The notes beneath the pieces are model-generated. The model did no database searches. It worked only from the letters and a program-made list of their open reading frames with translations, and was not told the origin of the DNA. The translations under genes were made by a program, and so were the position numbers. This document shows positions 27,801 through 36,091 of a stretch of DNA of 64,000 nt, piece after piece (positions within the stretch are counted from its first letter, which is position 1; each line of letters begins with the position of its first letter). Origin of the DNA: Pseudomonas sivasensis (GTDB lineage Bacteria > Pseudomonadota > Gammaproteobacteria > Pseudomonadales > Pseudomonadaceae); the NCBI RefSeq assembly GCF_013778505.1, contig NZ_JAAOWU010000003.1, positions 515,622 through 579,621 on the forward strand, in the 5' to 3' direction.

Positions 27801-30800
27801 CGTGATCTGACGAGCAGTTTGTCGCAGATCTGGCCGACTCGGGTTGTGGGAGAAGCCAAGAGTGCAATGGATCTTTTGCAACAGCGAAGGACGACATTAG
27901 ATTCCATGAGTCCTGCTTGGTCTTCTGCCGTGATCGACACGATCCAAGATGGACTCGCCAAGTTTGCAAAAATCAAGGAGCTGACAGATCAGCTTTTGGT
28001 AACCTACACCGACGCGGTCGAAACGCTCGATGTTGAACAACTTCACCAAGAGTGGGTAAAGGCTGATGAGGCCATTTGGCCTAAATCTTGGCTTGGCAAG
28101 CGTCGTGTTAATGCCACCCTCGCTGCAGTTCAGGCAGTAGCTGGAGAAGCTGATGTTGCAAGGGATCTTTCGACTTGGATTGAGATTCGTGGTCAGCGGA
28201 AACTCATTGACGAACTCCAGCCTGGAGCCCAGTGCGGAGACGTTTGGAACGGATCTAAATCTAATCCTAGCCACCTAACCAGCTCCCTAGCTCTTCAGTT
28301 CGCCTTGGCGAATCAGATGAACAACTCTGAGTGGCACGACGAAGGATTTGATGTCGTTGAACAGGGGCATTTAGGCGAGGCTCTAAAGGCCCAGCTCTCG
28401 CGCATGCGCGCTATTGTTCGTCTCGACAGTGAGTTGGCTAAATTCGATGAGCTTGGTTGTCATACCTCCGGCCTGTGGAGAGGGCTTGCTACAGAGTGCG
28501 AATTACTTACGGCGGCATTGCAGTTTCAGGCTGAGCGGCGAGAAATAGAAGTGCGTGGTCGCCTAACCGATGACCATCCTCATGTGGAGGAGGGGCGTTG
28601 TGGCCAAACCCTGAAAGATGACTACATCCTACTCAAGAAGCGCGGCATTCTTGAGCGACAGTTGGCTGACCTTGCTGATCTTCGTGAAACTGTGCCCTTT
28701 TGGAGTGACCTGAAGACAAAGGTGGATGACGCACGTCAGGCAGTGCTGTTCCAAGGTCAAATTGCGGTCGCCTTGGCTAAGCTAGCCCAAAACCCCGAGC
28801 AAATCGCAGGGTTTAAGGGGCCATTGAGTGTGCTGCTCGGAGAGGGTAACGCTCTGCTGGAACCTGAGGGCGCTATCCACCAGTCTGGGATCGCCCTCCG
28901 TGAAAAACTTCAACAGTTGGAAGTCCGGTCAGCACATTTGACCGCTGTGGGTCAGTTCACTGAGCAGGCAGTAGCCATAAATTCAGAGCTGTCTCTTGAT
29001 GAATTGAGGCAAAATTGTGAGTTGATGATCGTGTCTGAGCCTCGTCTGAGAGCTTGGTGCGCTTGGCGTAAAATCCGTGATGAGGCTTTTGCGGTTGGCC
29101 TGGCTCCGATTGTGGAAGCTATGGAGAAAGGAGCAATTGCTCTCGGCAATGTGCGTCGAGTGCTTGAAGTGAACTACGCACGGTGGTGGTTGAATGCGAC
29201 CGTCGATAACGAAGCTGTAATTCGAACGTTCGTCAGCGCCGAACACGAACAGCGCATCCGTGATTTCCGAGCTCTGGATGATAAATTCACTTCGTTGACT
29301 CGTGACTGGTTACGGGCGCGCCTGTGTTCAGAGCTTCCTAGCCAGGAAAGCGTAAGTCGCTCTTCTGAGTGGGGTTTACTGCGTCACGAGATGAGTAAAA
29401 AAACCAGGCATATGCCGTTGAGGGAGCTGATGAGTCAGGCACCGGGTGCGCTGACAAAGCTCACCCCTTGCTTGTTGATGAGTCCGCTGTCGATTGCTCA
29501 GTATCTGCCATCAGGTACTACTCCGTTCGACTTGGTGATTTTTGATGAGGCCTCTCAAATTCCTGTCTGGGATGCGATTGGCGCGATGGCTCGTGGGCGC
29601 CAGGTTGTCATGGTTGGTGACCCCAAACAGCTACCGCCAACATCCTTTTTCGGGCGCGCAGAGTCTGGATCTGACGATGAGGACACCGAAGCTGACCTGG
29701 AAAGCATTCTGGATGAGTGCATCAGTGCCAACCTCCCGACTCGAAAGCTCAGTTGGCACTATCGTAGCCGCCATGAAAGTCTCATCGCGTTCTCGAACCA
29801 ACGCTATTACCAGTCTGAGCTGGTTACCTTTCCGTCGCCATTCACTGCGGATAAAGCTGTCACGCTTCATCCCGTCGCCGGTGTGTATGACAGGGGTGGA
29901 TCGCGAACAAATCGCATCGAGGCCCAGGCACTCGTCGCGCATCTCGTTGCCCGTCTGAGGTCGCCGACGTTCAGGCAGTCGGGACATACCGTAGGAGTGG
30001 TTACCTTCAACAGCGAACAACAAAAGCTGATTGAAGATTTACTCGATGAGGCGTGCAGGAAGGATCCGTCGTTGGATAGCTATTTCTCGGAGTCGCTACT
30101 GGAGCCCGTTTTCGTCAAAAACCTGGAGAGCGTTCAAGGTGATGAACGAGACATCATCTATTTCTCCATTACGTTCGGTAAGGATGCAGCAGGCCACACA
30201 TCGATGAGCTTTGGCCCGATGAACGAGCAGGGTGGCGAGCGTCGTTTGAACGTGGCGATAACTCGAGCGCGTCAAGAGCTTGTGGTGTTCTCCACTACGC
30301 GTCCTGAACATATGGATCTCTCCCGAACCAAGAATGAGGGCGTACGAGACCTGAAGCACTTCCTTGAATTCGCCGAGCGTGGCCCTCGTGCTCTGGTGGA
30401 AGCAGATTTTGGAAGTGTCGGAGGCTTCGATAGCCCCTTCGAGAAAGCAGTCGCCGCCGCGCTGTCCAAAAAGGGATGGCAAGTCCACACACAGATCGGC
30501 GTATCGTCCTTCCGAATTGACCTGGGCGTAGTTCACCCCGACGCACCTGGTCGATTTCTCGCGGGCGTCGAATGTGATGGCGCTACTTACCACCGCAGCG
30601 CTACTGCTCGAGACAGGGACAAACTTCGTGAATTTGTGCTGCGCGGGTTGGGCTGGGAAATCGTCAGAATTTGGTCGACCGATTGGTGGATCGATGCTTT
30701 AGGGACGGCGGACAAGGTTCATCAGAAGCTCACTGCATTATTGGAGGCTTCGCGTGCGAAACAGGCGGAAATTGATGCGGTGGAGGAAGCTGAACGGCTC

Positions 30801-31490
30801 AAGGCTGACGCAGCAGTAGCCGAGGTGATCGAAATAGCTGAGCAGGTCGGCCAAGTAGTATTAGGCGAGGAGGGTACTCCCGTTGCCAATGATCCTGCGC
30901 TGGGCATGCCAGAACTGAAGTACGCGAGAGCGGCTGATATAGAGGGCACGAACAAGTACGTGGCTTACGAGCCCGTGAGCTATCTAGTTTATCGAGAAAC
31001 AGATCCTGCCCAGGCTGTAGACAATGTGAACCCAGATCTCTTCTTTGAAACAGAGTACACGCCGCTTCTGCAGAGCATGATCGCGCACGTCGTGAACGAA
31101 GAAGGCCCAATTTTGAATACAGTTCTGGCGAGGCGTATTGCCAGGGCACACGGCTGGGTACGCACTGGAGCACGTATCCGGGATCGCGTGGATCAAGTTG
31201 CTCTCGCGCATTTCAGATCTCACGAGGAGGAGCTTGGTACCTTCTTTTGGCCGATTCATTTGCAGTCAGACTCAACTTCATTTCGCCGCCCTGGTGATGA
31301 TGACTCTACGCGCAGCCTCAGCGAAATTTGCCTTCAGGAGCTATCTGCGCTTGTAGGGGAGATGGAAAGCAAAGGGCATGAGGCTGAAGCGCTGATTTAC
31401 GCCGTCGCTAAGGAAGCAGGTGTCACGAAGCTTGCTCACGCTGGCCGCTTGCGTATAGAGAAAGCCATAAAACATCGCAGAGATGTTTAG
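24864..31490 (+). CDS. Giant SF1 helicase-nuclease (DUF4011/MTES_1575/DUF3320 type)
   Basis: About 2,208 residues. Positions below count from an upstream TTG at 24810; the GTG at 24864 is preferred as start (AAGGA about ten bases upstream). A transglutaminase-like fold lies near 200-330 (Cys257, then GHAYAGVW). A DUF4011 segment follows near 410 (DRLERWQRKLLDLSLRNNLL). The SF1 helicase core has Walker A GPPGTGKS at ~730, DLVIFDEASQ at ~1574, LSWHYRSRHE, VESVQGDERD-like motif V and RLNVAITRAR motif VI. A Vsr/MTES_1575-type nuclease domain follows (IDLG ... VECDG at ~1920, KLREFVLRGLGWEIVRIWS), then DUF3320 (~2085-2130). Such proteins are found in defence islands; a role in degrading foreign DNA is inferred. 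Confidence 0.88.
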   Translation: MDELVQHVTLPAEPKLKELKILATLVSKLNLADFQNAIPVIHELRLANETGECYLNATLTLTSSPEVLKRKSWRIEEIATESFRTLPGLDLVLDGPLLSRLTEAEMSTFLFVLEADCKEAEGGHKVIAQLEQVVELLPRNQWGGLRHIPEMTAAFVQPNDPAVERVLKQAAELLRLSEKSPALDGYAGGPKRAWQLASAAWGAVARMKLDYSLPPASFEQFGQKVRSPSQIADSGLATCMDLTLFLCAALEQIGLNPVIVFTKGHAYAGVWLKPEEFTTTLIDDVTTVRKRVKLKELALFETTLLTQPSIPSFGYAVERGAKQIDEDAEAEFEMLLDVRRARLQRIKPLASSEAQIARVVTGESSEAPFLLIDDGDDIPDEMVNIEIEDIAKLNPKDRLERWQRKLLDLSLRNNLLNFKYGKRALKLEAPDPGALEDILASGQSLKLLTRPDLMDGADPREKEIYEQREREDVRRRHAEDALKRREVFVALTSREMDARLTELYRGARTALQEGGANILFLAVGFLRWTREDKGGQKYSAPLLLIPVSLERKSARSGFSIVLHDEEPCFNPTLIEMLRQDFQLGLGTLESELPRDESGLDIVGIWRRVGHAIKDISGWELSEEVTLAMFSFAKYLMWKDLSENASHLRQSPVVQHLLDTPRDSFASDTPFPDARFLDREYGPADVFCPLPSDSSQLAAVMAASKGKDFVLIGPPGTGKSQTISNMIAQSIAQGRRVLFVSEKIAALDVVYRRLREIGLGEFCLEIHSSKARKADVLAQLQSAWEAKGEIDTQAWEVEAQRLASIRDSLNIYVERLHNRYRNGYTVFDAIGTVTSGTDEPVAPLSWISPEIHDQKAMLEIREIGDRLEVNAQEVGYEHLGKHSLSGIGQSEWSPHWTQQFLQASRDVLPAVLDAQKAADGFIEFAGLPAVPHTPSALQGLSALSLVLPTAAGHDWRFALLPSARSIAQRLTDGCNWIEEHRDLTSSLSQIWPTRVVGEAKSAMDLLQQRRTTLDSMSPAWSSAVIDTIQDGLAKFAKIKELTDQLLVTYTDAVETLDVEQLHQEWVKADEAIWPKSWLGKRRVNATLAAVQAVAGEADVARDLSTWIEIRGQRKLIDELQPGAQCGDVWNGSKSNPSHLTSSLALQFALANQMNNSEWHDEGFDVVEQGHLGEALKAQLSRMRAIVRLDSELAKFDELGCHTSGLWRGLATECELLTAALQFQAERREIEVRGRLTDDHPHVEEGRCGQTLKDDYILLKKRGILERQLADLADLRETVPFWSDLKTKVDDARQAVLFQGQIAVALAKLAQNPEQIAGFKGPLSVLLGEGNALLEPEGAIHQSGIALREKLQQLEVRSAHLTAVGQFTEQAVAINSELSLDELRQNCELMIVSEPRLRAWCAWRKIRDEAFAVGLAPIVEAMEKGAIALGNVRRVLEVNYARWWLNATVDNEAVIRTFVSAEHEQRIRDFRALDDKFTSLTRDWLRARLCSELPSQESVSRSSEWGLLRHEMSKKTRHMPLRELMSQAPGALTKLTPCLLMSPLSIAQYLPSGTTPFDLVIFDEASQIPVWDAIGAMARGRQVVMVGDPKQLPPTSFFGRAESGSDDEDTEADLESILDECISANLPTRKLSWHYRSRHESLIAFSNQRYYQSELVTFPSPFTADKAVTLHPVAGVYDRGGSRTNRIEAQALVAHLVARLRSPTFRQSGHTVGVVTFNSEQQKLIEDLLDEACRKDPSLDSYFSESLLEPVFVKNLESVQGDERDIIYFSITFGKDAAGHTSMSFGPMNEQGGERRLNVAITRARQELVVFSTTRPEHMDLSRTKNEGVRDLKHFLEFAERGPRALVEADFGSVGGFDSPFEKAVAAALSKKGWQVHTQIGVSSFRIDLGVVHPDAPGRFLAGVECDGATYHRSATARDRDKLREFVLRGLGWEIVRIWSTDWWIDALGTADKVHQKLTALLEASRAKQAEIDAVEEAERLKADAAVAEVIEIAEQVGQVVLGEEGTPVANDPALGMPELKYARAADIEGTNKYVAYEPVSYLVYRETDPAQAVDNVNPDLFFETEYTPLLQSMIAHVVNEEGPILNTVLARRIARAHGWVRTGARIRDRVDQVALAHFRSHEEELGTFFWPIHLQSDSTSFRRPGDDDSTRSLSEICLQELSALVGEMESKGHEAEALIYAVAKEAGVTKLAHAGRLRIEKAIKHRRDV

Positions 31491-31588
31491 TTGTCGACAG
31501 TAGCGAGTGGAATGGGTAGCCGCTTGGGGCGGCTCGCCCGATGAAATTCAACCTTAACCACGAGTCTGCTATAAGAGCCTGCACCACG

Positions 31589-32398
31589 TTACTGAGCGTA
31601 CTTTGTTTGGAGTGCGGTTAGCCTCGTTGCATCACGCTCGGTGAATGAGCCTGCGTCGAATAAAGGCTTATCATCAGCACCATCAAGCCGTTCGACGGTA
31701 ACGGTGAAGATGGCATCCTTTGGTGGTTCGACCTTGCCCCAGTCCGAGAACTGATTAGGTGCGAGATTCCAGGATTGAGATTCGCCAGGTTCCAAACCAC
31801 CGCTGATTGAGTAATTGAACGTTTCGACAAGCCAAGGCACTGAGCGTCCAGGAGACGCGATGGTGCCTTTGAAATACGCCCGTGACACGGCGCTGGCAGT
31901 CCCGTTATTCACCGTTATTTCGATGATAGGTTGGTTACCAAGGCCATACTCTTTAACCCTTTGATAGAAGCGAGACTTTGAAACTTGGAAGCGGGCTAAT
32001 TCTTCTTTTGCAGCTCCGGATTTTTTTTGCTTTTCGACCAGCTCCTGAATTTCCGTTAACGCCTGTTGCCGCTCTTTTTCCGCACGCTCTGTCCGGATGC
32101 GGTTTGCTTCATCGGTAACCTGCTGAGCAGTCTTCCCGTTAAGCGCAACAAGCATTTCTGCGGACGCACCGTCGGCATTTTTCTTGCCCTGTAGAACCTG
32201 AGAAATATCGAGTCCCTGAAATGCAAGCACCATCACATCAGATGCGAACTGCTTGCGCTTGTCCTCAGGCAAACTCGCAGCAACCTTCGCTGCAGAGTCT
32301 TTGAAAGCCTGTTGGGAGCTACCGTCCAGCTTCGGCTCGCCACAGCCAGCTAGCATCCCTGCCATCAGCGTTATGCACATAACTCGACGCATCTGCAT
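31589..32398 (-). CDS. Lipoprotein, DUF6694-like
   Basis: A 269-residue lipoprotein. The signal peptide ends in the lipobox LAGC near residue 19. A Gln/Lys-rich coiled-coil stretch (about 88-140) is followed by a beta-rich domain (IEITVNNGTASAVSRAYFKG, LEPGESQSWNL). The layout recalls the DUF6694 lipoprotein family, but that name is tentative. It probably sits in the outer membrane facing the periplasm. It stands alone, convergent with the giant helicase gene. Confidence 0.78.
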   Translation of the reverse strand: MQMRRVMCITLMAGMLAGCGEPKLDGSSQQAFKDSAAKVAASLPEDKRKQFASDVMVLAFQGLDISQVLQGKKNADGASAEMLVALNGKTAQQVTDEANRIRTERAEKERQQALTEIQELVEKQKKSGAAKEELARFQVSKSRFYQRVKEYGLGNQPIIEITVNNGTASAVSRAYFKGTIASPGRSVPWLVETFNYSISGGLEPGESQSWNLAPNQFSDWGKVEPPKDAIFTVTVERLDGADDKPLFDAGSFTERDATRLTALQTKYAQ

Positions 32399-32637
32399 TC
32401 CCTCTCAGAAAATTCAGGGCAGCATATCAAAATGATGTCGGAATGCGATCTGTACAGGTAGGTGGGGCTCCTTTGACAGTGAGTCTAAAGTTTTATAGTC
32501 CTTCGCTCGGCAGCGATTTTTTAGAACCATACCAGTCACCTGAAAAATTTCAGACTCGTCATGTATGATCCGCTGATCCGCTGATGTCTGGTCTGCGACT
32601 ATGGCGATGATCCGATTTGGTTGGCCTTTCGGTATCG

Positions 32638-32829
32638 CTATTTTTTAACCAGGTCTTTGTATAACTCACGGGCCGCAAGGATCTGATCCCTGAGTTCCTC
32701 GGGGTCAATGCGCATGCCACCGCGAGGCGTTACCTGAAGCGTCTTTAGGCGGTTCGCAGCTTTAATGAATTCCTGTTCTTCTGCCTGAACCCACGCGGGG
32801 CGCTTGTCTTTCCAAAAGAGCCAACCCAT
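32638..32829 (-). CDS. Small conserved-looking protein of unknown function
   Basis: A 63-residue charged protein (WLFWKDKRPAWVQAEEQEF ... GGMRIDPEELRDQILAARELY). The frame is open to a GTG at 32913. I prefer the ATG at 32829 because GAGG lies upstream and the added residues look non-conserved. Structured repeat copy 3 begins just beyond on the opposite strand. I do not know the family. Confidence 0.5.
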   Translation of the reverse strand: MGWLFWKDKRPAWVQAEEQEFIKAANRLKTLQVTPRGGMRIDPEELRDQILAARELYKDLVKK

Positions 32830-32915
32830 TTGCCCGGCCTCATCTTTGATCGGATGCTCAGCAGTATGTGGGAGCGGTAGCCAATGTCCAAGCAAGAAGG
32901 TGAGTCGGATCACTC

Positions 32916-33032
32916 TGCAAGCGGAGCGCGCAGACCAGGAGGGTCGAAGAGCATGAGGATGGAAGCCCGAAGGGCCAAGACCAGTCCACGACTGGGCTTG
33001 GTTAACGACAGCCGTCCCTGAAAGGGCATGCC
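32916..33032 (+). ncRNA. Structured ~100-bp repeat, copy 3
   Basis: Carries GCAAGCGGAGCGCGCAG, GGATGGAAGCCCGAAGGGCC, GACTGGGCTTGGTTAACGACAGCC and a final hairpin CCGTCCCTGAAAGGGCATG. The middle stem has changed on both sides (CCAGTC/GACTGG), which is compensatory. No + strand gene follows; it faces the 3' end of the DUF262 gene. Confidence 0.55.
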
Positions 33033-33054
33033 ACGATAACCGCAGCGTCGATGA

Positions 33055-33711
33055 CTACCGAAAGGTGCGCTGATCAAATGATCGGGACACAACTCCCTGT
33101 GCGCAAAGATCATACGTTTTGCGCAACGCTACTTCTTCGCCAGAAGACACCCTCGCATGAGCGAAAATAGTCGACAAAAAACGCCTCCGCTCGCCATTGC
33201 CGAGTTCTGACCAGATCCTTGGCTGACCTTGTGCATCAGGAATCGCCAACCGGTCGAGGAGATACTCTTCCAGGCTGTGAAGGCGTTGCTGGCCATCAAT
33301 CAAGATTTCACTGTTTTCGGCTAATGCCCTGCTACCGATCACTGGCTCGTACCAGTCATTCGTGAGGTAGCTCCCCAGGTCTGCCCCTGACCAAACAGCG
33401 GTAATGAAACGAGCCTTCTGGCCTAGGCTCCACTCCACGCCTCGCGCCCAAATTGGTACGGGCATGCCCATGACAAAGTGCGCAGCCCACGGAAAGCAAT
33501 CACGAGCGGAGGAGGGGTCTACCAGATACTTTTCCCAATGGCCGACTAAGACCTCGAGGGGACAATGACTGACGGTCGTGGGCAGAACACGCTGCGGCAT
33601 ACGGATGTGCAGGTCTGATGTTCCGACGTCGGCGTATCGTTTAAAAAAGGCAGTCATGGTTTTCCTGGGTAGCTCAGGTTGGTCGAAGTATTCAGGTAAG
33701 TACGCGCGCAT
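33055..33711 (-). CDS. DUF262 (GmrS/ParB-like) protein without nuclease half
   Basis: A 218-residue protein with the DUF262 signature ILIDGQQRLHSLEEYLLDR near residue 130. DUF262 is the ParB-like NTP-binding half of GmrSD-type restriction enzymes for modified DNA. The C-terminal HNH half (DUF1524) found in full enzymes is absent, so it is a short form or a partner subunit. The ATG at 33711 starts inside the upstream 103-codon gene, overlapping by 58 bases, which suggests translational coupling. Confidence 0.75.
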   Translation of the reverse strand: MRAYLPEYFDQPELPRKTMTAFFKRYADVGTSDLHIRMPQRVLPTTVSHCPLEVLVGHWEKYLVDPSSARDCFPWAAHFVMGMPVPIWARGVEWSLGQKARFITAVWSGADLGSYLTNDWYEPVIGSRALAENSEILIDGQQRLHSLEEYLLDRLAIPDAQGQPRIWSELGNGERRRFLSTIFAHARVSSGEEVALRKTYDLCAQGVVSRSFDQRTFR

Positions 33712-33965
33712 CGCCACGCGTCCAACGTTGCAATGATCAGCAGATCCCGATCTGTGGAGATATCGATCTGCCCGCTGTCGGCACAAGCATGTGCATAGCC
33801 CTCGGCATAGGCTGCCGCTTTGTTGAATTCGGATGTGCAGGTTGCGGATTCGATGTAGCCGATCAGCCGCTCCCATGTGCGCCGCTGGCGGTTGCCGAGA
33901 ATCGTGAGGGGGAACGACAAGGCGCCGCTCAGGCACTGTGCGAAGTCATGTGTAGAGAGGGTCAA
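33654..33965 (-). CDS. Unknown 103-residue protein coupled to the DUF262 gene
   Basis: A soluble helical protein (LIGYIESATCTSEFNKAAAY ... ATLDAWRCARTYL) I do not recognise. It overlaps the start of the DUF262 gene, so the two form an operon and may act together. Confidence 0.58.
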   Translation of the reverse strand: MTLSTHDFAQCLSGALSFPLTILGNRQRRTWERLIGYIESATCTSEFNKAAAYAEGYAHACADSGQIDISTDRDLLIIATLDAWRCARTYLNTSTNLSYPGKP

Positions 33966-34286
33966 AGCTGTCGCTCAAAAAGGGTACTTAACTATGACAA
34001 ACGGTTTCTTTCAGAAAACCTTGAGCCTGAAGTGAGTTTTTTCTGAAGATATACAAGTTTGCCCAAGCACGGCAGCTGGTACTGATGTGTTACTGGACTG
34101 TCACGTCAGGCAGGAAGCCAGGAACAAGCGTCTGTACCAATGGGATGATTTTCGTTGCGAGATCTTCCATAGCCTGTCTTTCTTACCTCATTAGTCGGAG
34201 GTCTGAATCATCCGTTGGCTTAAAGCCGGTGCTTACACCGCTATCGTTCTTAACCATGGCCGAAAGAGCGGGCATGTCATTTCTTA
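33966..34286. other. Gap with two tiny minus-strand frames
   Basis: About 320 bases. Minus-strand frames of 30 and 26 codons are visible; the second is ATG 34170 to stop 34090 and begins MEDLATKIIPLVQTLVPGF after an AGG. They may be remnants or a leader. Neither is strong enough to call as a gene. Confidence 0.3.
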
Positions 34287-34640
34287 TCAAGAGAAAAATT
34301 CATCCCCAGGTATCTTTGATTGAAAGAGACGCATCAGAGCATAAAATTTCGGACGCCTTCGACATTTGAGATATCGCATTTGCTTGGGGCCCTTATTTGG
34401 AGGGGGTAGGAGCCACATCTTCATTGAGCCACCGCCTGACTCTGGTGTGCGTAGCACTATGTGGCCGTGATTATCGCGAATGTAGCCATTCGCTATAAAT
34501 CCTAGATGTAAGCCTGGATAGGAGTAGACCGAACCTTCGTGAAAGTAGGCGAGTGGACGGCCACAGTATGTATATAAGTGCTCGTCGTCATCTGTATACG
34601 CGATCAGCTTGTGTTGCATATCATAGAAATCTAGGCTCAT
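34287..34640 (-). CDS. 4-fold beta-flower type protein
   Basis: A 117-residue protein with repeated short strands of the form Y-x-D-D-D-x-H-L-Y-T-Y-x-G-R-P-L-A-Y-F, then VYSYPGLHLGFIANGYIRD and DNHGHIVL, as in the 4-fold beta-flower family. The ATG at 34640 has AAGAG five bases upstream; a longer frame reaches 34676. The family role is unknown. It is single, with the 48-codon gene upstream on the same strand. Confidence 0.65.
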   Translation of the reverse strand: MSLDFYDMQHKLIAYTDDDEHLYTYCGRPLAYFHEGSVYSYPGLHLGFIANGYIRDNHGHIVLRTPESGGGSMKMWLLPPPNKGPKQMRYLKCRRRPKFYALMRLFQSKIPGDEFFS

Positions 34641-34708
34641 GAGGCTCTTCATTGCAGCGATGGGAGAACAGGGCACTTGTGTGCCCCGAGCTCTGTTAAG
34701 CAGCCAAA

Positions 34709-34855
34709 TTACTTGGCTGCTTTAGGGCGAATCACGATACGAAACGGCTGACCGTTTGCACGTCGAATCACCTTCCCGGTTTTGGTGGTGATGGTCATGC
34801 GATAGATGACCTCACCCTCCGCGTCGGGTTTTTCGAACATCTCAATCTGGGACAT
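34709..34855 (-). CDS. 48-residue basic protein
   Basis: A short gene starting ATG at 34855, with AGGAGA seven bases upstream, and ending TAA at 34709. The product is MSQIEMFEKPDAEGEVIYRM and a basic tail ending RIVIRPKAAK, with coding-like codon use. A hairpin (AGCAGCC / GGCTGCT) spans its stop codon and could end the transcript. I do not know the family; the good ribosome binding site is the main support. Confidence 0.55.
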   Translation of the reverse strand: MSQIEMFEKPDAEGEVIYRMTITTKTGKVIRRANGQPFRIVIRPKAAK

Positions 34856-34994
34856 AAAATGTCTCCTGCTGAGGTAGGCTCAAACACAGAACTCGCTCCC
34901 TTGCGAAAGGAGCCGACAGGGGCTACCATCGCAAAGCTTTCTTCAACGAAGCGCGAGAGACATCTGGAGTCTGTTCAGACGTCTTTTCCCAAAG

Positions 34995-35028
34995 GCCGGT
35001 CAAGGTGCGAACTTGATCGGCTTTTTTG
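34995..35028 (+). terminator. Rho-independent terminator on the + strand
   Basis: GCCGGTCAAG-N7-CTTGATCGGC followed by TTTTTTG. It has no convincing protein gene before it on the + strand (34860-34990), so it may end a small RNA or mark an old gene end. Confidence 0.8.
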
Positions 35029-35132
35029 TTTCTGGCTTTCCACCATCTAGTCCAATGCAGGCTCAGAAGCCTCCTCGTAGCGCTAGTGATGAATATGTAT
35101 CGGTGTCATTTGCAAAGCCTATCATCATCATT

Positions 35133-35163
35133 TTGATGACGTCAACTGCTCATGTGTTATGCT
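35133..35163 (+). promoter_or_regulatory. Candidate promoter with central palindrome before the WYL gene
   Basis: TTGATG (35133-35138) and TATGCT (35158-35163) are spaced by 19 bases like -35 and -10 boxes. The perfect palindrome TGACGTCA (35137-35144) overlaps the -35 box. The layout fits autoregulation by the WYL protein encoded 50 bases downstream. Confidence 0.4.
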
Positions 35164-35212
35164 GGGTGAAAGGTGACGGGCTTGACCGACTTTTAGATTC
35201 GATGGAGATGAC

Positions 35213-36091
35213 ATGATTGATTTGAGCGAGTACAGCCAAGCGCAACGGGAGCGCCTGGTGTACATCGATTTCCGCCTCTACTTCACAGGCGCCGTCTCAC
35301 GTGCGGATCTCATGGATAGGTTTGGCGTAGGCGCCGCTGCTGCCACCCGTGATTTCGCTCAGTACAAGGATGTTGCCCCCCAGAACACGGAACTCGACAC
35401 GGTAACGAAGCAGTATGTGATGCGCGAAACATTCTCCCCTTTGATCGCACATGCGTCTGAGCGAGTTCTCACTGCGCTTTCGCAGGGGTTCGGCTATGGC
35501 TTGGATTCATATGAAAAGCCGCTGATCCCCCACGAGTCGGTTTCGTTGCTCAGCAAACCTAAGGTGGAGGTTTTAGCGCCCATCACCAGGGCAATTCACC
35601 TCAAACGGGTCGTTAAAATCAGCTACACCTCCGGTTCAGGTCAGTCAGAGCGAACCATCGTACCGTTCGCTATTGGTTGTGACGGTCTTCGCTGGCACGT
35701 CCGGGCGTTTGATCGGAAACGTAAAAAGTTTGCAGACTTCGTTCTAACTCGAGTGGGGCATGCTGAGCTTCAGATGGGGGAGAAAGCAGGAGACGAAGAA
35801 ACGCCGAAACACGACGATCAGTGGAATCGGATGCTTGAGTTACCTATTGTCCCGCATCCCGATAAAGACTCTACAGAGATCGTGAAGCGTGACTACGACA
35901 TGCTTGATGGCGTGCTCAAACTACGAGTTCGCGCCGCCATGGCGGGCTACGTACTGCAGCAGTACCACGTAGATTGTTCTCCAGATCACAGCATCGCGGA
36001 CAAGGCTTACCGTTTATGGCTCCAGGATCCCCTAGCTCTTTATGGGGTAGAGAGCTCCATGTTTGCGCCTGGGTACAAAAGTCCTAAATGA
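35213..36091 (+). CDS. WYL-domain regulator (BrxR/CapW-like)
   Basis: A 292-residue transcriptional regulator. An N-terminal winged helix (QRERLVYIDFRLYFTGAVSR, LMDRFGVGAAAATRDF, about 12-50), a WYL domain (about 125-205) and a C-terminal extension (about 215-290) give the layout of BrxR/CapW repressors, which control phage-defence operons such as BREX and CBASS. The start ATG follows GGAGATGAC. It is upstream of and co-directional with the NACHT-type NTPase gene 480 bases away, and probably controls it. Confidence 0.85.
   Translation: MIDLSEYSQAQRERLVYIDFRLYFTGAVSRADLMDRFGVGAAAATRDFAQYKDVAPQNTELDTVTKQYVMRETFSPLIAHASERVLTALSQGFGYGLDSYEKPLIPHESVSLLSKPKVEVLAPITRAIHLKRVVKISYTSGSGQSERTIVPFAIGCDGLRWHVRAFDRKRKKFADFVLTRVGHAELQMGEKAGDEETPKHDDQWNRMLELPIVPHPDKDSTEIVKRDYDMLDGVLKLRVRAAMAGYVLQQYHVDCSPDHSIADKAYRLWLQDPLALYGVESSMFAPGYKSPK

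Noticed and set aside
33966..34286. Tiny frames MEDLATKII... and MPALSAMVK...
   Set aside because: Only 26 and 30 codons with weak starts; noted in the gap entry but not called as genes.
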